This document shows, in pieces, positions 8,426 to 17,918 of a DNA stretch of 64,000 nt. Position 1 is the stretch's first letter, and the number at the start of each line of letters is the position of its first letter. Under the pieces are notes generated by a model. That model did no database searches. It was not told the DNA's origin and saw only the letters and a program-made list of their open reading frames with translations. Source of the DNA: Sphingobacterium griseoflavum (GTDB taxonomy: Bacteria; Bacteroidota; Bacteroidia; Sphingobacteriales; Sphingobacteriaceae); NCBI RefSeq assembly GCF_014653155.1, contig NZ_BNAF01000001.1, forward strand, positions 310,001 through 374,000, written 5' to 3'. The position numbers were made by a program, and so were the translations under genes.

Positions 8426-11400
8426 TTACTTCGCCTGTTTTTCGATCCATTCTCGCGCATTGACGAAGGCTTCGATCCAAGGTGACACCTCATCTTGGCG
8501 ATCTGTCGGATAATTTGCCCAGTTCCATTGGAATATCGAGCGCTCAATATGCGGCATAGTTACCAAATGCCGGCCTGTCCTGTCACACATCATCGCCGTA
8601 TTGAAGTCGGAACCATTTGGGTTGTGCGGATAGGCTGCATAGCCGTATTTCGCGACTATAGCATACTGATCTTCGTTCTCTGGTAGATGAAATTTCCCTT
8701 CTCCATGGGAGATCCAAACGCCCAGCGTGCTACCTGCTAGCGTAGATAACATCACAGAATTGTTTTCTTGGATAGTTACCGATACGAAGTTTGACTCGTG
8801 TTTTTGTGAGGTGTTATGCATCATTTTGCCATGAACCTCGTGTTCTGGGTTGATCAGTTCCAGCTCCATAAACAATTGACATCCGTTACAGATCCCAACG
8901 GATAGCGTATCAGGCCGAGCGAAGAAGTTTTCAAGTGCTTCCTTTGCTTTTTTATTGTAAAGGAAAGCGCCTGCCCATCCTTTCGCGGATCCCAGTACAT
9001 CGGAATTGGAAAAGCCACCGACGGCACCAATAAATTGGATATCTGCTAAAGTTTCTCTACCCGAGATTAGGTCGGTCATATGTACGTCCTTCACGTCGAA
9101 TCCGGCAAGATACATTGCGTTGGCCATTTCGCGTTCGGAATTGGATCCTTTTTCGCGGATGATCGCAGCTTTTGGACGCGCAGACATCCCCAGCTTCGCG
9201 GGCTTCTTCCCTGTGAATTGTGTCGGGAATTTATAGCGCAACGGTTGGTTTTTATAGTTAGCGAACCGTTCCTCGGCTGTTCCGTTTTTAGATTGCTTTT
9301 GATCAAGCAAAAAAGAGGTTTTAAACCATGTATCGCGTGTGTCGGCTACGTTGAAGGTAAATACATCGTCGTTATTTTTGATCGTAATTTCGGAGCCCTC
9401 CTGTACCTGTCCAATTTTTATTGCTGCAATACCCGCCGTTTGCAGTGCCTCTTCAAATAGCGCATCGTCTTTTGCCTGTAACACAAGCGCGATGTTCTCA
9501 TTGAAAAATGCTTTCACGGTATCGCTTTCCTTCAATGCTGACAGGTCGTACGTTGCAGCGAGATCTGTATCTGCAAAAGTTAATTCCAACAGTGTCGTTA
9601 TTAAACCTCCAGAGCCCACATCGTGGCCCGCTGCGATGTGGTCCGCTAAAATAAGGTCCTGAACAGCATTGAACGCTTTTTTGAAGTAGTTTGCATCGGT
9701 TACGGTAGGCACCGCTGTTCCGATCCTATTATGGACTTGAGCGAAAGATGAGCCACCAAGCTGAAAGCTATCCTGAGAGAGGTTAAGGTAATAGATTGAT
9801 CCGCCCTTTTTGTTTAAAACGGGCTCCACGACCTTATCGATATGCGTACAGTTTCCTCCAGCAGAAATGATCAGCGTTCCTGGGGCAATAACATGCTCGC
9901 CATTTGGATATTTCTGCTTCATGGACAAGGAGTCTTTACCGGTAGGGATATTGATGCCCAAAGCAATCGCAAAATCCGAACAGCCCTTCACGGCTTGATA
10001 CAAACGAGCGTCTTCTCCTTCATTATTACACGGCCACATCCAGTTGGCAGACAGCGATACGCCAGCCAAGCCATCTTTTATTGGCGCAAACACCAAGTTA
10101 GATAATGCCTCAGCAATGGCATTGCGTGAACCCGCTACGGGATCCACCAACGCAGTCAGCGGTGAATGCCCAACAGTTGTTGCTATACCTTCGGTAGATT
10201 TATAATCGAGGGCCATTACGCCCACATTGTTCAGGGGCAATTGCAAGGGGCCTACACATTGCTGTTTGGCTACCCGACCGCCAACACAACGATCCACTTT
10301 ATTAGTCAACCAATCCTTTGCAGCTACAGCTTCCAATTGCAATACCTGGTTCAGATAAGTCGGAATGTCTTTCACGTTATAGTAAAGATCGGCGTAGGAA
10401 CGGCTGATCGTTCTATCGCTCATAACCGTCTTCGGAGAGGAACCAAAAAAGTCCGCCAAATCATAATCCATTGGTTTTTCGCCCGTGGAAGAGGACGCGA
10501 AGGTAAATCGATGATCACCAGTGACATCGCCCACGGTATACATCGGTGCTCGCTCTCGCTGGGCCACTTTGTGCAGCTGCTCAAGATCTTTTTCGGCAAT
10601 CACCAAGCCCATCCGTTCTTGTGACTCGTTGCCGATGATCTCTTTCGCGGATAGCGTTGGATCGCCAACCGGTAACTTATCCAGGTCAATAAGACCGCCC
10701 GTTGCTTCTACCAGCTCAGAGAGACAGTTTAAGTGGCCACCTGCGCCATGATCGTGAATGGATACAATTGGATTGTGGTCCGATTCGACAAAAGCCCGAA
10801 TGGCGTTGGCAGCACGCTTTTGCATTTCTGGATTGGACCGTTGGATGGCATTCAGCTCGATACCTGAACCAAAAGCGCCAGTCTCTGCGGAAGAAACGGC
10901 AGCACCCCCCATACCAATACGGTAGTTTTCGCCGCCTAGCACCACGATTTTGTCACCTTCTTGCGGTTCATGCTTCTTGGCTTGGTCCAGTTTACCGTAA
11001 CCGATGCCGCCAGCCTGCATAATGACCTTATCATAACCCAATTTTCTACCAGCTTCTTCATGTTCGAAAGTCAATACCGATCCGGTTATGAGCGGTTGGC
11101 CAAACTTGTTTCCAAAATCCGACGCACCATTGGATGCTTTAATGAGAATATCCATGGGCGTTTGGTATAACCAATTGCGCTCTTCAACGGCTTTCTCCCA
11201 CGGACGGTCGTCCATCAAACGGGAATAAGCGGTCATATAAATTGCTGTTCCGGCCAATGGAAGCGCTCCCTGCCCCCCAGCTAAACGGTCTCGGATTTCG
11301 CCGCCAGACCCGGTTGCTGCGCCGGCAAAGGGCTCTACGGTTGTTGGAAAGTTATGGGTTTCTGCTTTCAAAGAGATAACAGAGTCGAAAGTTTTCTCGG

Positions 11401-12100
11401 CATAAAAATCTGGTTTGTCGCTTGATAGCGGGGCAAACTGCGTAACCTGAGGTCCTTTGATAAAGGCTACATTGTCTTTATATGCCGAAACGATGTCATT
11501 GGGATTCGTTTCGGACGTTTTTTTAATCAATTTAAAAAGCGAGGTAGGTTGTTCTTCGCCATCGATAACAAAGGTACCATTGAAAATTTTGTGACGGCAA
11601 TGCTCCGAATTGGCTTGCGAGAAAGCAAAAATCTCAGAATCTGTCAATTTACGGCCAAGTTTGTCGGCCAAATTATGCAGATAGGTCACTTCTTCTGTAC
11701 TCAATGCTAAGCCTTCTTGTTTATTGTACGCATCGATGTCATCGATGTCACGAATAGGTTCGGGCTTTATATTGATGTTGTATATATCCTGCGTGAGCGC
11801 ATCATATTTCTGAGAGATCATGGGGTCGAAAGCGGAAAATTGGGCATCTACCGGATAAAACTCTTCGATGCGAGTGATGCCTTGTACGCCCATATTCTGA
11901 GTGATCTCCACGGCATTTGTGCTCCAAGGGGTGACCATGGCCGCCCGCGGTCCTACATAATACGTATCAAGGGTTTCTTCTGTAAGTTTTTTAGCGTTGC
12001 CAAAGAGCCAGTTCAGTTTCGAAATATCTGCTTGGGATAGTTCTTGTTGCGTTTGCACACCGTAGATGGTGTTGCTGGGGTTCACAAAGAAAAGAATCAT
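8426..12100 (-). CDS. purL: Phosphoribosylformylglycinamidine synthase, large single-chain form
   Basis: 1224 residues, the long PurL of gamma-proteobacteria and Bacteroidota. It converts FGAR, ATP and glutamine to FGAM in purine synthesis. The two ATP-grasp-like AIRS halves are recognisable (SEHCRHKIFNG, and DHGAGG in the first half). The C-terminal glutaminase carries its nucleophile Cys in VGICNGCQ and the downstream region ERSIFQWNW. It is transcribed alone from a TAACTTTG -7 element, divergent from pheT. Confidence 0.97.
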   Translation of the reverse strand: MILFFVNPSNTIYGVQTQQELSQADISKLNWLFGNAKKLTEETLDTYYVGPRAAMVTPWSTNAVEITQNMGVQGITRIEEFYPVDAQFSAFDPMISQKYDALTQDIYNINIKPEPIRDIDDIDAYNKQEGLALSTEEVTYLHNLADKLGRKLTDSEIFAFSQANSEHCRHKIFNGTFVIDGEEQPTSLFKLIKKTSETNPNDIVSAYKDNVAFIKGPQVTQFAPLSSDKPDFYAEKTFDSVISLKAETHNFPTTVEPFAGAATGSGGEIRDRLAGGQGALPLAGTAIYMTAYSRLMDDRPWEKAVEERNWLYQTPMDILIKASNGASDFGNKFGQPLITGSVLTFEHEEAGRKLGYDKVIMQAGGIGYGKLDQAKKHEPQEGDKIVVLGGENYRIGMGGAAVSSAETGAFGSGIELNAIQRSNPEMQKRAANAIRAFVESDHNPIVSIHDHGAGGHLNCLSELVEATGGLIDLDKLPVGDPTLSAKEIIGNESQERMGLVIAEKDLEQLHKVAQRERAPMYTVGDVTGDHRFTFASSSTGEKPMDYDLADFFGSSPKTVMSDRTISRSYADLYYNVKDIPTYLNQVLQLEAVAAKDWLTNKVDRCVGGRVAKQQCVGPLQLPLNNVGVMALDYKSTEGIATTVGHSPLTALVDPVAGSRNAIAEALSNLVFAPIKDGLAGVSLSANWMWPCNNEGEDARLYQAVKGCSDFAIALGINIPTGKDSLSMKQKYPNGEHVIAPGTLIISAGGNCTHIDKVVEPVLNKKGGSIYYLNLSQDSFQLGGSSFAQVHNRIGTAVPTVTDANYFKKAFNAVQDLILADHIAAGHDVGSGGLITTLLELTFADTDLAATYDLSALKESDTVKAFFNENIALVLQAKDDALFEEALQTAGIAAIKIGQVQEGSEITIKNNDDVFTFNVADTRDTWFKTSFLLDQKQSKNGTAEERFANYKNQPLRYKFPTQFTGKKPAKLGMSARPKAAIIREKGSNSEREMANAMYLAGFDVKDVHMTDLISGRETLADIQFIGAVGGFSNSDVLGSAKGWAGAFLYNKKAKEALENFFARPDTLSVGICNGCQLFMELELINPEHEVHGKMMHNTSQKHESNFVSVTIQENNSVMLSTLAGSTLGVWISHGEGKFHLPENEDQYAIVAKYGYAAYPHNPNGSDFNTAMMCDRTGRHLVTMPHIERSIFQWNWANYPTDRQDEVSPWIEAFVNAREWIEKQAK

Positions 12101-12137
12101 TATAACTGTGTTGTTGAACGTTCGTCAAATCAAAGCA

Positions 12138-12145
12138 CAAAGTTA
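12138..12145 (-). promoter_or_regulatory. Bacteroidota -7 promoter element for purL
   Basis: On the minus strand this reads TAACTTTG, matching TAnnTTTG, 38 bp before the purL ATG. No convincing -33 TTG box was seen at the usual distance. Confidence 0.5.
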
Positions 12146-12243
12146 CGGAATATTTTGATGAGTAATAGGGAAATTCTTAATTCGGGTCATGGCTCTTCGC
12201 TAAAAAATCTTGTGGTTAAATGGGAGGCAACGTTCTAAAATTC

Positions 12244-12251
12244 TATCTTTG
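12244..12251 (+). promoter_or_regulatory. Bacteroidota -7 promoter element for pheT
   Basis: TATCTTTG, a full match to TAnnTTTG, 21 bp before the pheT ATG at 12273. This supports that start over the longer open frame beginning at 12210. Confidence 0.55.
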
Positions 12252-12272
12252 TGCATTAAACAGAATTGCAAG

Positions 12273-14666
12273 ATGAATATTTCCTATAATTGGCTTAAAA
12301 ATTATATCAATACAGACAAAACACCGGAGGAGCTTTCCCTGATACTGACGGATATTGGTTTGGAAGTGGAGTTGTTGGAGAAAGTGCAGCAAATCCCGGG
12401 TGGTCTTGAGGGGCTAATTGTGGGCGTGGTGAAAAGCTGCGAGCAACATCCAAATGCAGATAAGTTGAAAGTGACGACGGTGGATGTGGAAGCGGAGGAT
12501 TTGCTGCACATCGTGTGTGGTGCACCGAATGTGCGCGCTGGCTTGAAAGTAATTGTAGCACCGGTTGGCGCCATTTGTCACCCCACATCAGGCGAGCCTT
12601 TCAAAATCACAAAGTCCAAGATAAGGGGCGAAGTTTCGGAAGGTATGCTTTGCGGAGAAGATGAGATTGGCTTAGGCAGCTCTCATGCAGGTATTGTCGA
12701 GCTGGCCGATAGCGCTGTGGTAGGTTCGTTGGTGCGCGATTATTTCGAGATCAAGGACGATTATAGATTTGAAATTGGGTTAACGCCCAACAGGGCAGAT
12801 GCAGCATCCCATTTGGGTGTCGCACGCGATCTCTCCGCGTATTTCCGGCAGCCCTACGCCACGAGTGATGTTTCGGCTTTTCGCGAGGGCAATGGTGATG
12901 GTGTTCTTGTGGAAGTCGCTGATGCAGATGCCGTACCACGATACGCCGGGGTGACGATTTCCGGGCTGACCGTTTCTGCATCTCCAGACTGGCTTAAAGA
13001 GCGTCTGCAAACTATCGGCATTCGTCCCATCAATAATATTGTCGACGTTACAAATTATATATTGCATGATCTGGGGCAGCCTTTGCACGCTTTCGACTTG
13101 GAGAAAATCACCGGTAATAAGATTGTCGTGCGCAAAGCAAGTGAGGGGGAACCTTTCGTCACGCTGGATGGTGTCGAGCGTAAACTTTCGGCTGATGATC
13201 TAGTTATCGCTGATGCCGAAAAGCCAATGTGTATCGCCGGTGTTTTTGGGGGTGCGCTTTCTGGCGTGTCGGAATCAACGACCGCTATTTTTCTGGAATC
13301 TGCTTATTTCAATGCGGTGTCTGTTCGCAAGACTTCCAAAAGACATAACTTGAAAACAGATTCTTCATTCCGTTTTGAGCGGGGTACAGATCCAAATATG
13401 CCGTTGTATGCCTTGCAGAAAGCAGCATTGCTCATCCAAGAAGTGGCAGGCGGACAGATCAGTTCAACCGTGACAGATCATTATCCTGATCCGGTGTCAC
13501 CGTTTCTATTCGAGGTGAGCTACGAACGTGTTCAAAAATTGATTGGAAAGGCTATTCCAAAAGAAGAAATAAAATCGATTTTGTTAGCGCTGGGGATTGG
13601 TGTTATGCCCGTAAGTGAAGACATAATCAGTGTTAGCGTCCCCGCTTATAAGGTCGATGTCACGCGTGAGGTCGATATTATCGAGGAGGTGTTGCGTATC
13701 TATGGCTACAACAACATCGAGCTGCAATCTCAAATCAAATCATCACTCAATACAACCGAAAAGCCGGATAAAGAGGTCGTGCTGAATCAAATAGCAGATA
13801 TGCTCATTGGAAATGGCTATCGGGAGATATTGAACAACTCGCTGACAAAACTGGCTTTTGTGGAAAGTGAAGAAACTGCGGTACGTTTAGTAAATCCATT
13901 GAGTTCAGACTTGGATACTATGCGCCAAAACCTACTGTTTTCTGCATTGACTACCGTTTCCTACAATCAAAAGCGGCAACGTCCAAATGCCAAGTATTTT
14001 GAGTATGGGAAATCCTATTTCAAAAATGAGGATGGCTATGCAGAGAAACAACATTTGGCCTTGACATTGGCCGGCAATCAAGTGAACGAGCATTGGATTA
14101 TTGGAGACAACAAAAGTAGTTTTTACCATATTAAAGCCGCGGCCGATCAAATCATTCGTCGTTTAAATATTGCTGGACTACAGCAGGTGGAGGCTACGGG
14201 AAGCTATTTCGATTACGGTATTACGTATATGAAAGGTCAAAAGCCCTTGGCGACGGTGGGCGCGGTATCCCTTGCCAACCTCAAGAAAGCGGATGTCGAT
14301 GGTCCCGTGTTCTTCGCAACGTTTGATTGGGATCTGGTCCTGAAAGTCATTCGCAAGAACCAGATTACATACCAAGAGGTGTCTAAATTTCCTGCTGTGC
14401 GTCGGGATCTGGCGCTTTTGGTGGATGATGCGGTGACCTTCGAACAGCTCAAGGTAGTAGCAAGCAAAACAGAACGTAAGCTATTGAAAGAAATATCCAT
14501 TTTTGATGTTTATAAAGGGGATAAGCTACCTGCAGGCAAGAAATCGTATGCACTGAGTTTCATCCTGCAGGACGAGGAAAAAACGTTAAACGACAAACAG
14601 ATTGACGGAATAATTAAAAAATTAATGCTTAACTTTGAAAAGGAGACAGGAGCGAGCATTCGCTAA
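12273..14666 (+). CDS. pheT: Phenylalanine--tRNA ligase beta subunit
   Basis: 797 residues from the ATG at 12273, starting MNISYNWLKNYI as expected for PheT. It forms the alpha2-beta2 enzyme that charges tRNA-Phe. The N-terminal EMAP/OB tRNA-binding domain (about residues 40-150), the B3/B4 editing domain, the B5 region and a C-terminal ferredoxin-like anticodon-binding domain can be followed along the sequence. pheS is not adjacent, which is common in Bacteroidota. Downstream come the coiled-coil ORF and zapA, probably co-transcribed. Confidence 0.97.
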   Translation: MNISYNWLKNYINTDKTPEELSLILTDIGLEVELLEKVQQIPGGLEGLIVGVVKSCEQHPNADKLKVTTVDVEAEDLLHIVCGAPNVRAGLKVIVAPVGAICHPTSGEPFKITKSKIRGEVSEGMLCGEDEIGLGSSHAGIVELADSAVVGSLVRDYFEIKDDYRFEIGLTPNRADAASHLGVARDLSAYFRQPYATSDVSAFREGNGDGVLVEVADADAVPRYAGVTISGLTVSASPDWLKERLQTIGIRPINNIVDVTNYILHDLGQPLHAFDLEKITGNKIVVRKASEGEPFVTLDGVERKLSADDLVIADAEKPMCIAGVFGGALSGVSESTTAIFLESAYFNAVSVRKTSKRHNLKTDSSFRFERGTDPNMPLYALQKAALLIQEVAGGQISSTVTDHYPDPVSPFLFEVSYERVQKLIGKAIPKEEIKSILLALGIGVMPVSEDIISVSVPAYKVDVTREVDIIEEVLRIYGYNNIELQSQIKSSLNTTEKPDKEVVLNQIADMLIGNGYREILNNSLTKLAFVESEETAVRLVNPLSSDLDTMRQNLLFSALTTVSYNQKRQRPNAKYFEYGKSYFKNEDGYAEKQHLALTLAGNQVNEHWIIGDNKSSFYHIKAAADQIIRRLNIAGLQQVEATGSYFDYGITYMKGQKPLATVGAVSLANLKKADVDGPVFFATFDWDLVLKVIRKNQITYQEVSKFPAVRRDLALLVDDAVTFEQLKVVASKTERKLLKEISIFDVYKGDKLPAGKKSYALSFILQDEEKTLNDKQIDGIIKKLMLNFEKETGASIR

Positions 14667-14699
14667 CTCCTCTTATCAATAATTGCGAAGTAAGAATTT

Positions 14700-15008
14700 A
14701 TGGCTACATTATCTACACAAATGAATATGATCGTCGAGAAGACGAAAAATCTTATTCAATTGTGCGACGCGCTGCAGGAGGAAAACGATTTGTTGAAATT
14801 GGAGGTACAATCGCTCCAAGTCGCTTTTCAGACAAGCACGGATAAAGCACAGCAATTGGAGGAAAAGCTTAAGGCTATGGCAGTTGCGAAGACGCTGGAT
14901 GAGTCGGATGTAGATCGTGGAGCAATAAATGAAAAAATACTTGACACAAAGCAAAAAATTAACGATTTTGTGCGAGAAATAGACAGATGTATAGGCCTGT
15001 TGAAGTAG
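14700..15008 (+). CDS. Small coiled-coil protein upstream of zapA (ZapB-like candidate)
   Basis: 102 residues, no signal peptide. About residues 10-65 show heptad patterning and are rich in Glu, Lys, Gln and Leu, followed by a short linker and a second amphipathic helix. There is no catalytic motif. It sits 33 bp after pheT and 45 bp before zapA. In pseudomonads a small coiled-coil gene also precedes zapA and ssrS, so a part in the divisome, linking to ZapA or FtsZ as ZapB does, is a reasonable inference but not shown by sequence. Confidence 0.75.
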   Translation: MATLSTQMNMIVEKTKNLIQLCDALQEENDLLKLEVQSLQVAFQTSTDKAQQLEEKLKAMAVAKTLDESDVDRGAINEKILDTKQKINDFVREIDRCIGLLK

Positions 15009-15053
15009 TCGCAGGGGGGAAGAAGGCCTTGTACGTTATTTAAGCTCAAAAAA

Positions 15054-15344
15054 ATGGGAGAGATTTCCATAAAAATAAATATCGCTGATCGTGTTTATCC
15101 ATTACGGGTAGATACAGCAGAGGAAGAGGTGATCAGATACGCAGCGAAATTGATTAATGAAAAGATAAAGGAACTGCAAGACAATTATGCAGTTCGTGAT
15201 AAACAGGATCTGCTATCCATGTGCGTATTGCAATACGCTACGGGTATGATAAAGGCCGAACGCAATGCGCAGCAGCATGAAGAGGGCTTAGAAGAGAAGA
15301 TTCACGAATTGGATAATGTATTAACAGATTTCTTTAGGAAATAA
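15054..15344 (+). CDS. zapA: Cell division protein ZapA
   Basis: 96 residues. An N-terminal beta-strand-rich head (GEISIKINIADRVYPL) and the conserved EEVIRYAAKLINEKI helix are followed by a C-terminal coiled coil, the standard ZapA layout. It bundles FtsZ protofilaments at the Z-ring. The protein is cytosolic. It follows the coiled-coil ORF and precedes the 6S-like RNA and rny. Confidence 0.88.
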   Translation: MGEISIKINIADRVYPLRVDTAEEEVIRYAAKLINEKIKELQDNYAVRDKQDLLSMCVLQYATGMIKAERNAQQHEEGLEEKIHELDNVLTDFFRK

Positions 15345-15383
15345 ATATCGTTCTTTATTTAGAGCTATATAACGACGAATTTG

Positions 15384-15558
15384 CCGCAATTAAATTCGGG
15401 TTGTCACTATTTTAAACTTAACGCTTCAATATCACGAGCGAAATCAAGATGTAGGCCATTTTGCGTAAGCCATCTAGGTCATGATCAATTGCTCAAATCA
15501 TGTGTAATCGAAGTTTAATAATACATGGGACCTGTACATTTAATTGCGGTTTTTTTTT
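15384..15558 (+). ncRNA. ssrS: Structured RNA between zapA and rny, candidate 6S RNA
   Basis: About 175 nt whose two ends pair over 11 perfect base pairs (15384-15394 with 15539-15549), followed directly by nine T, so the closing stem doubles as a terminator. Further in, 15397-15402 pairs with 15529-15534 (with G-U pairs) and 15412-15419 pairs perfectly with 15511-15518. Terminal hairpins are seen inside. The single long rod with internal bubbles, the length and the position after zapA all fit 6S RNA, the regulator that traps RNA polymerase. It was recognised by hand-folding only; no covariance search was run. Confidence 0.62.
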
Positions 15559-15597
15559 ACCAAAAAATCAATTAATATATAATATACATATAAACAA

Positions 15598-17157
15598 ATG
15601 GAGTTATCTACAACAATTTCGATTATAATTTCGCTTATTATAGGTGTGGTTATCGGTCGTTTTTTGTTACAATTAGTATTCAAAAAGCAGGAGCAATCAG
15701 CGCAGGAGAAGGCGGATCGGATTATCAAGGAAGCTGAACAGCAAGCCGAGCATCATAAAAAGCAACGTGGACTGGAAGCAAAGGAAAAGTTTCTACAGCT
15801 AAAAGCGGAACACGAGAAAGAGGTCAACCAACGTAACAATAGCATCGCGCAGAAAGAGAATACATTACGGCAAAAAGAAACCTCTCTGAATCAAAAACTC
15901 GAAAGCATCAATCGGGACAAACAAGAGCTGGACAATAAGAACAAAAAGCTGGATCAGCTGCTTGAAATCAATGAGAAGAAAAAAGAGGAAGTAGATCAGT
16001 TGAAAAGTCAGCACATCAAGCAGTTAGAGACGATAGCTGGATTGTCTGCCGACGAAGCGAAGGAACAACTGGTGACATCGCTGCGTGAAGAAGCCCGCTC
16101 GCAGGCGATGATACAAATCAAAGATATTGTCGATGAAGCGAAGTTGACAGCGTCCAAAGAAGCGAAGAAGGTCGTTATTCAAACGATCCAGCGCACCGCG
16201 ACAGAGTCTGCCATTGAAAACACGGTTTCCATTTTTAATATTGAAAATGATGAAATTAAGGGCCGTATCATTGGACGTGAAGGACGTAATATCCGTGCAT
16301 TGGAGGCAGCTACGGGCGTGGAGATCATTGTCGATGATACGCCGGAGGCGATAATCCTTTCGGGCTTTGATCCCGTACGACGGGAAATCGCTCGCCTATC
16401 CTTGCATCGTTTGGTGACCGATGGACGTATTCACCCGGCACGTATTGAAGAGGTGGTCGCGAAAACTCGTAACCAAATTGAGGACGAAATTGTGGAAATT
16501 GGCGAACGTACCGCAATAGACCTTGGAATTCATGGTTTACACCCCGAGTTGGTGCGTATGGTCGGCCGTATGCGCTATCGTTCATCTTATGGACAGAACC
16601 TTTTGCAGCACTCACGTGAGGTAGCAAATTTTGCGGCAACCATGGCATCGGAGCTGGGGCTCAATGTCAAACATGCAAAGCGCGCAGGACTGCTACATGA
16701 TATTGGCAAGGTTCCAGATGATAACCCGGAATTGCCACACGCTATTTTGGGTATGCAACTGGCAGAAAAATACAAAGAACACCCCGATGTATGCAACGCT
16801 ATTGGCGCGCACCACGACGAAATTGAAATGACGTCGCTTATCTCGCCAATTGTACAGGCCTGCGACGCAATCTCCGGGGCACGTCCAGGAGCGCGCCGCG
16901 AGGTTGTCGAAAGCTACATCAAACGCTTGAAAGAGTTGGAAGAATTAGCACTTTCTTATCCAGGAGTAGATAAGACATTCGCTATTCAGGCGGGACGAGA
17001 GCTGCGTGTAGTCGTCGAATCCGAAAAGGTGACGGATGCCCAGGCAGAGATATTAGCTGCAGACATCTCTAACCGTATTCAAACGGAAATGACCTATCCG
17101 GGACAGATCAAAGTGACGGTTATTCGCGAAACGCGATCCGTTTCTTATGCGAAGTAA
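15598..17157 (+). CDS. rny: Ribonuclease Y
   Basis: 519 residues. A membrane-bound endoribonuclease that starts mRNA decay. Domains in order: N-terminal transmembrane helix (residues 5-25), a long Glu/Lys/Gln-rich coiled coil to about 190, a KH RNA-binding domain with [15 protein letters not shown], and an HD phosphohydrolase domain with HDIGK and AHHDE. All key residues are present. It is followed by a strong terminator, so the pheT-to-rny block ends here. Confidence 0.96.
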   Translation: MELSTTISIIISLIIGVVIGRFLLQLVFKKQEQSAQEKADRIIKEAEQQAEHHKKQRGLEAKEKFLQLKAEHEKEVNQRNNSIAQKENTLRQKETSLNQKLESINRDKQELDNKNKKLDQLLEINEKKKEEVDQLKSQHIKQLETIAGLSADEAKEQLVTSLREEARSQAMIQIKDIVDEAKLTASKEAKKVVIQTIQRTATESAIENTVSIFNIENDEIKGRIIGREGRNIRALEAATGVEIIVDDTPEAIILSGFDPVRREIARLSLHRLVTDGRIHPARIEEVVAKTRNQIEDEIVEIGERTAIDLGIHGLHPELVRMVGRMRYRSSYGQNLLQHSREVANFAATMASELGLNVKHAKRAGLLHDIGKVPDDNPELPHAILGMQLAEKYKEHPDVCNAIGAHHDEIEMTSLISPIVQACDAISGARPGARREVVESYIKRLKELEELALSYPGVDKTFAIQAGRELRVVVESEKVTDAQAEILAADISNRIQTEMTYPGQIKVTVIRETRSVSYAK

Positions 17158-17179
17158 AACGCTACAGATAGTCTTTTAA

Positions 17180-17206
17180 AATGCCCGCGAAGCGGGCATT
17201 TTTTTT
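17180..17206 (+). terminator. Rho-independent terminator after rny
   Basis: Perfect 9-bp GC-rich stem (17180-17188 with 17192-17200), GAA loop and T run. It separates rny from the two-component system. Confidence 0.92.
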
Positions 17207-17237
17207 ATTTTTGTTTTTTAATTTCTTACTTTACGGT

Positions 17238-17915
17238 ATGCAAATTTTAGTGGTGGAAGACGACAGCCGAATCAGCAATTTCCTAATCAAAGGATTGGAA
17301 GAATTTGGTTATTTGGTTACTTTATGTAAAAATGCAGAAGATGTGCTTTCCAACTACCTACATGTGGAGTGGGATCTTATTATTTTAGATATTATGTTGG
17401 AGGGGGTAGATGGTGTGCAACTGTTACAAACGCTGCGATATAAAAAGGTCTTCGCGCCGATCCTCATGCTTAGTGCGCTGAACAGTGTGCAGGACAAGGT
17501 CTCTGCGCTGGATTACGGTGCCGACGATTATCTCACCAAGCCTTTCCATTTTGATGAGCTTCTTTCGCGGATCAAAGCGCTAACAAGGAGGCAGCATTAC
17601 CAGTTGCAGGAACTGCCGAAAGCAGAACTGGATTTTGGAGCTTTGCATATTAACCTTGAGCAGTATAAGGTTACCTTGGATGATACACAGGTCGAGCTAT
17701 CCCCGCGAGAGTATAAACTACTGATATACTTGGTAGAGAATATAGACAAAACCGTCGGACGTGTACAAATATTGAATGCCGTTTGGGGAATTACCTTTGA
17801 TAACCATACCAATGTCGTGGACGTCTATATTTCTTATCTGCGAAACAAGATAGAACGCAACGGCCATAAATATATCTATACGGTCAAGGGTGTAGGTTAT
17901 ATGTTTAAAGCTTAA
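17238..17915 (+). CDS. OmpR-family response regulator of the metal efflux locus
   Basis: 225 residues from the ATG at 17238; the longer open frame from 17181 runs through the terminator and is not used. The receiver domain has VEDD at the start, phospho-acceptor Asp51 (LIILDIML), a switch Ser (LSALN) and the Lys in YLTKPF. The C-terminal winged helix is of the OmpR/PhoB type (LSPREYKLL, NVVDVYISYLRNKI, VKGVGYMF). It is followed 3 bp later by its kinase and then by a CzcCBA-type efflux operon, so it most likely activates efflux in response to metal. Confidence 0.9.
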   Translation: MQILVVEDDSRISNFLIKGLEEFGYLVTLCKNAEDVLSNYLHVEWDLIILDIMLEGVDGVQLLQTLRYKKVFAPILMLSALNSVQDKVSALDYGADDYLTKPFHFDELLSRIKALTRRQHYQLQELPKAELDFGALHINLEQYKVTLDDTQVELSPREYKLLIYLVENIDKTVGRVQILNAVWGITFDNHTNVVDVYISYLRNKIERNGHKYIYTVKGVGYMFKA

Positions 17916-17918
17916 ATC

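Noticed and set aside
15120..15360. 35115-35360-style long minus-strand frames and other shadows of real genes as extra genes
   Set aside because: They lie opposite conserved genes such as zapA or in low-complexity AT-rich DNA, with no family resemblance or ribosome binding site.
17181..17237. Longer N-terminus of the response regulator
   Set aside because: Those codons are the rny terminator hairpin and T run; the receiver domain starts at the ATG at 17238.
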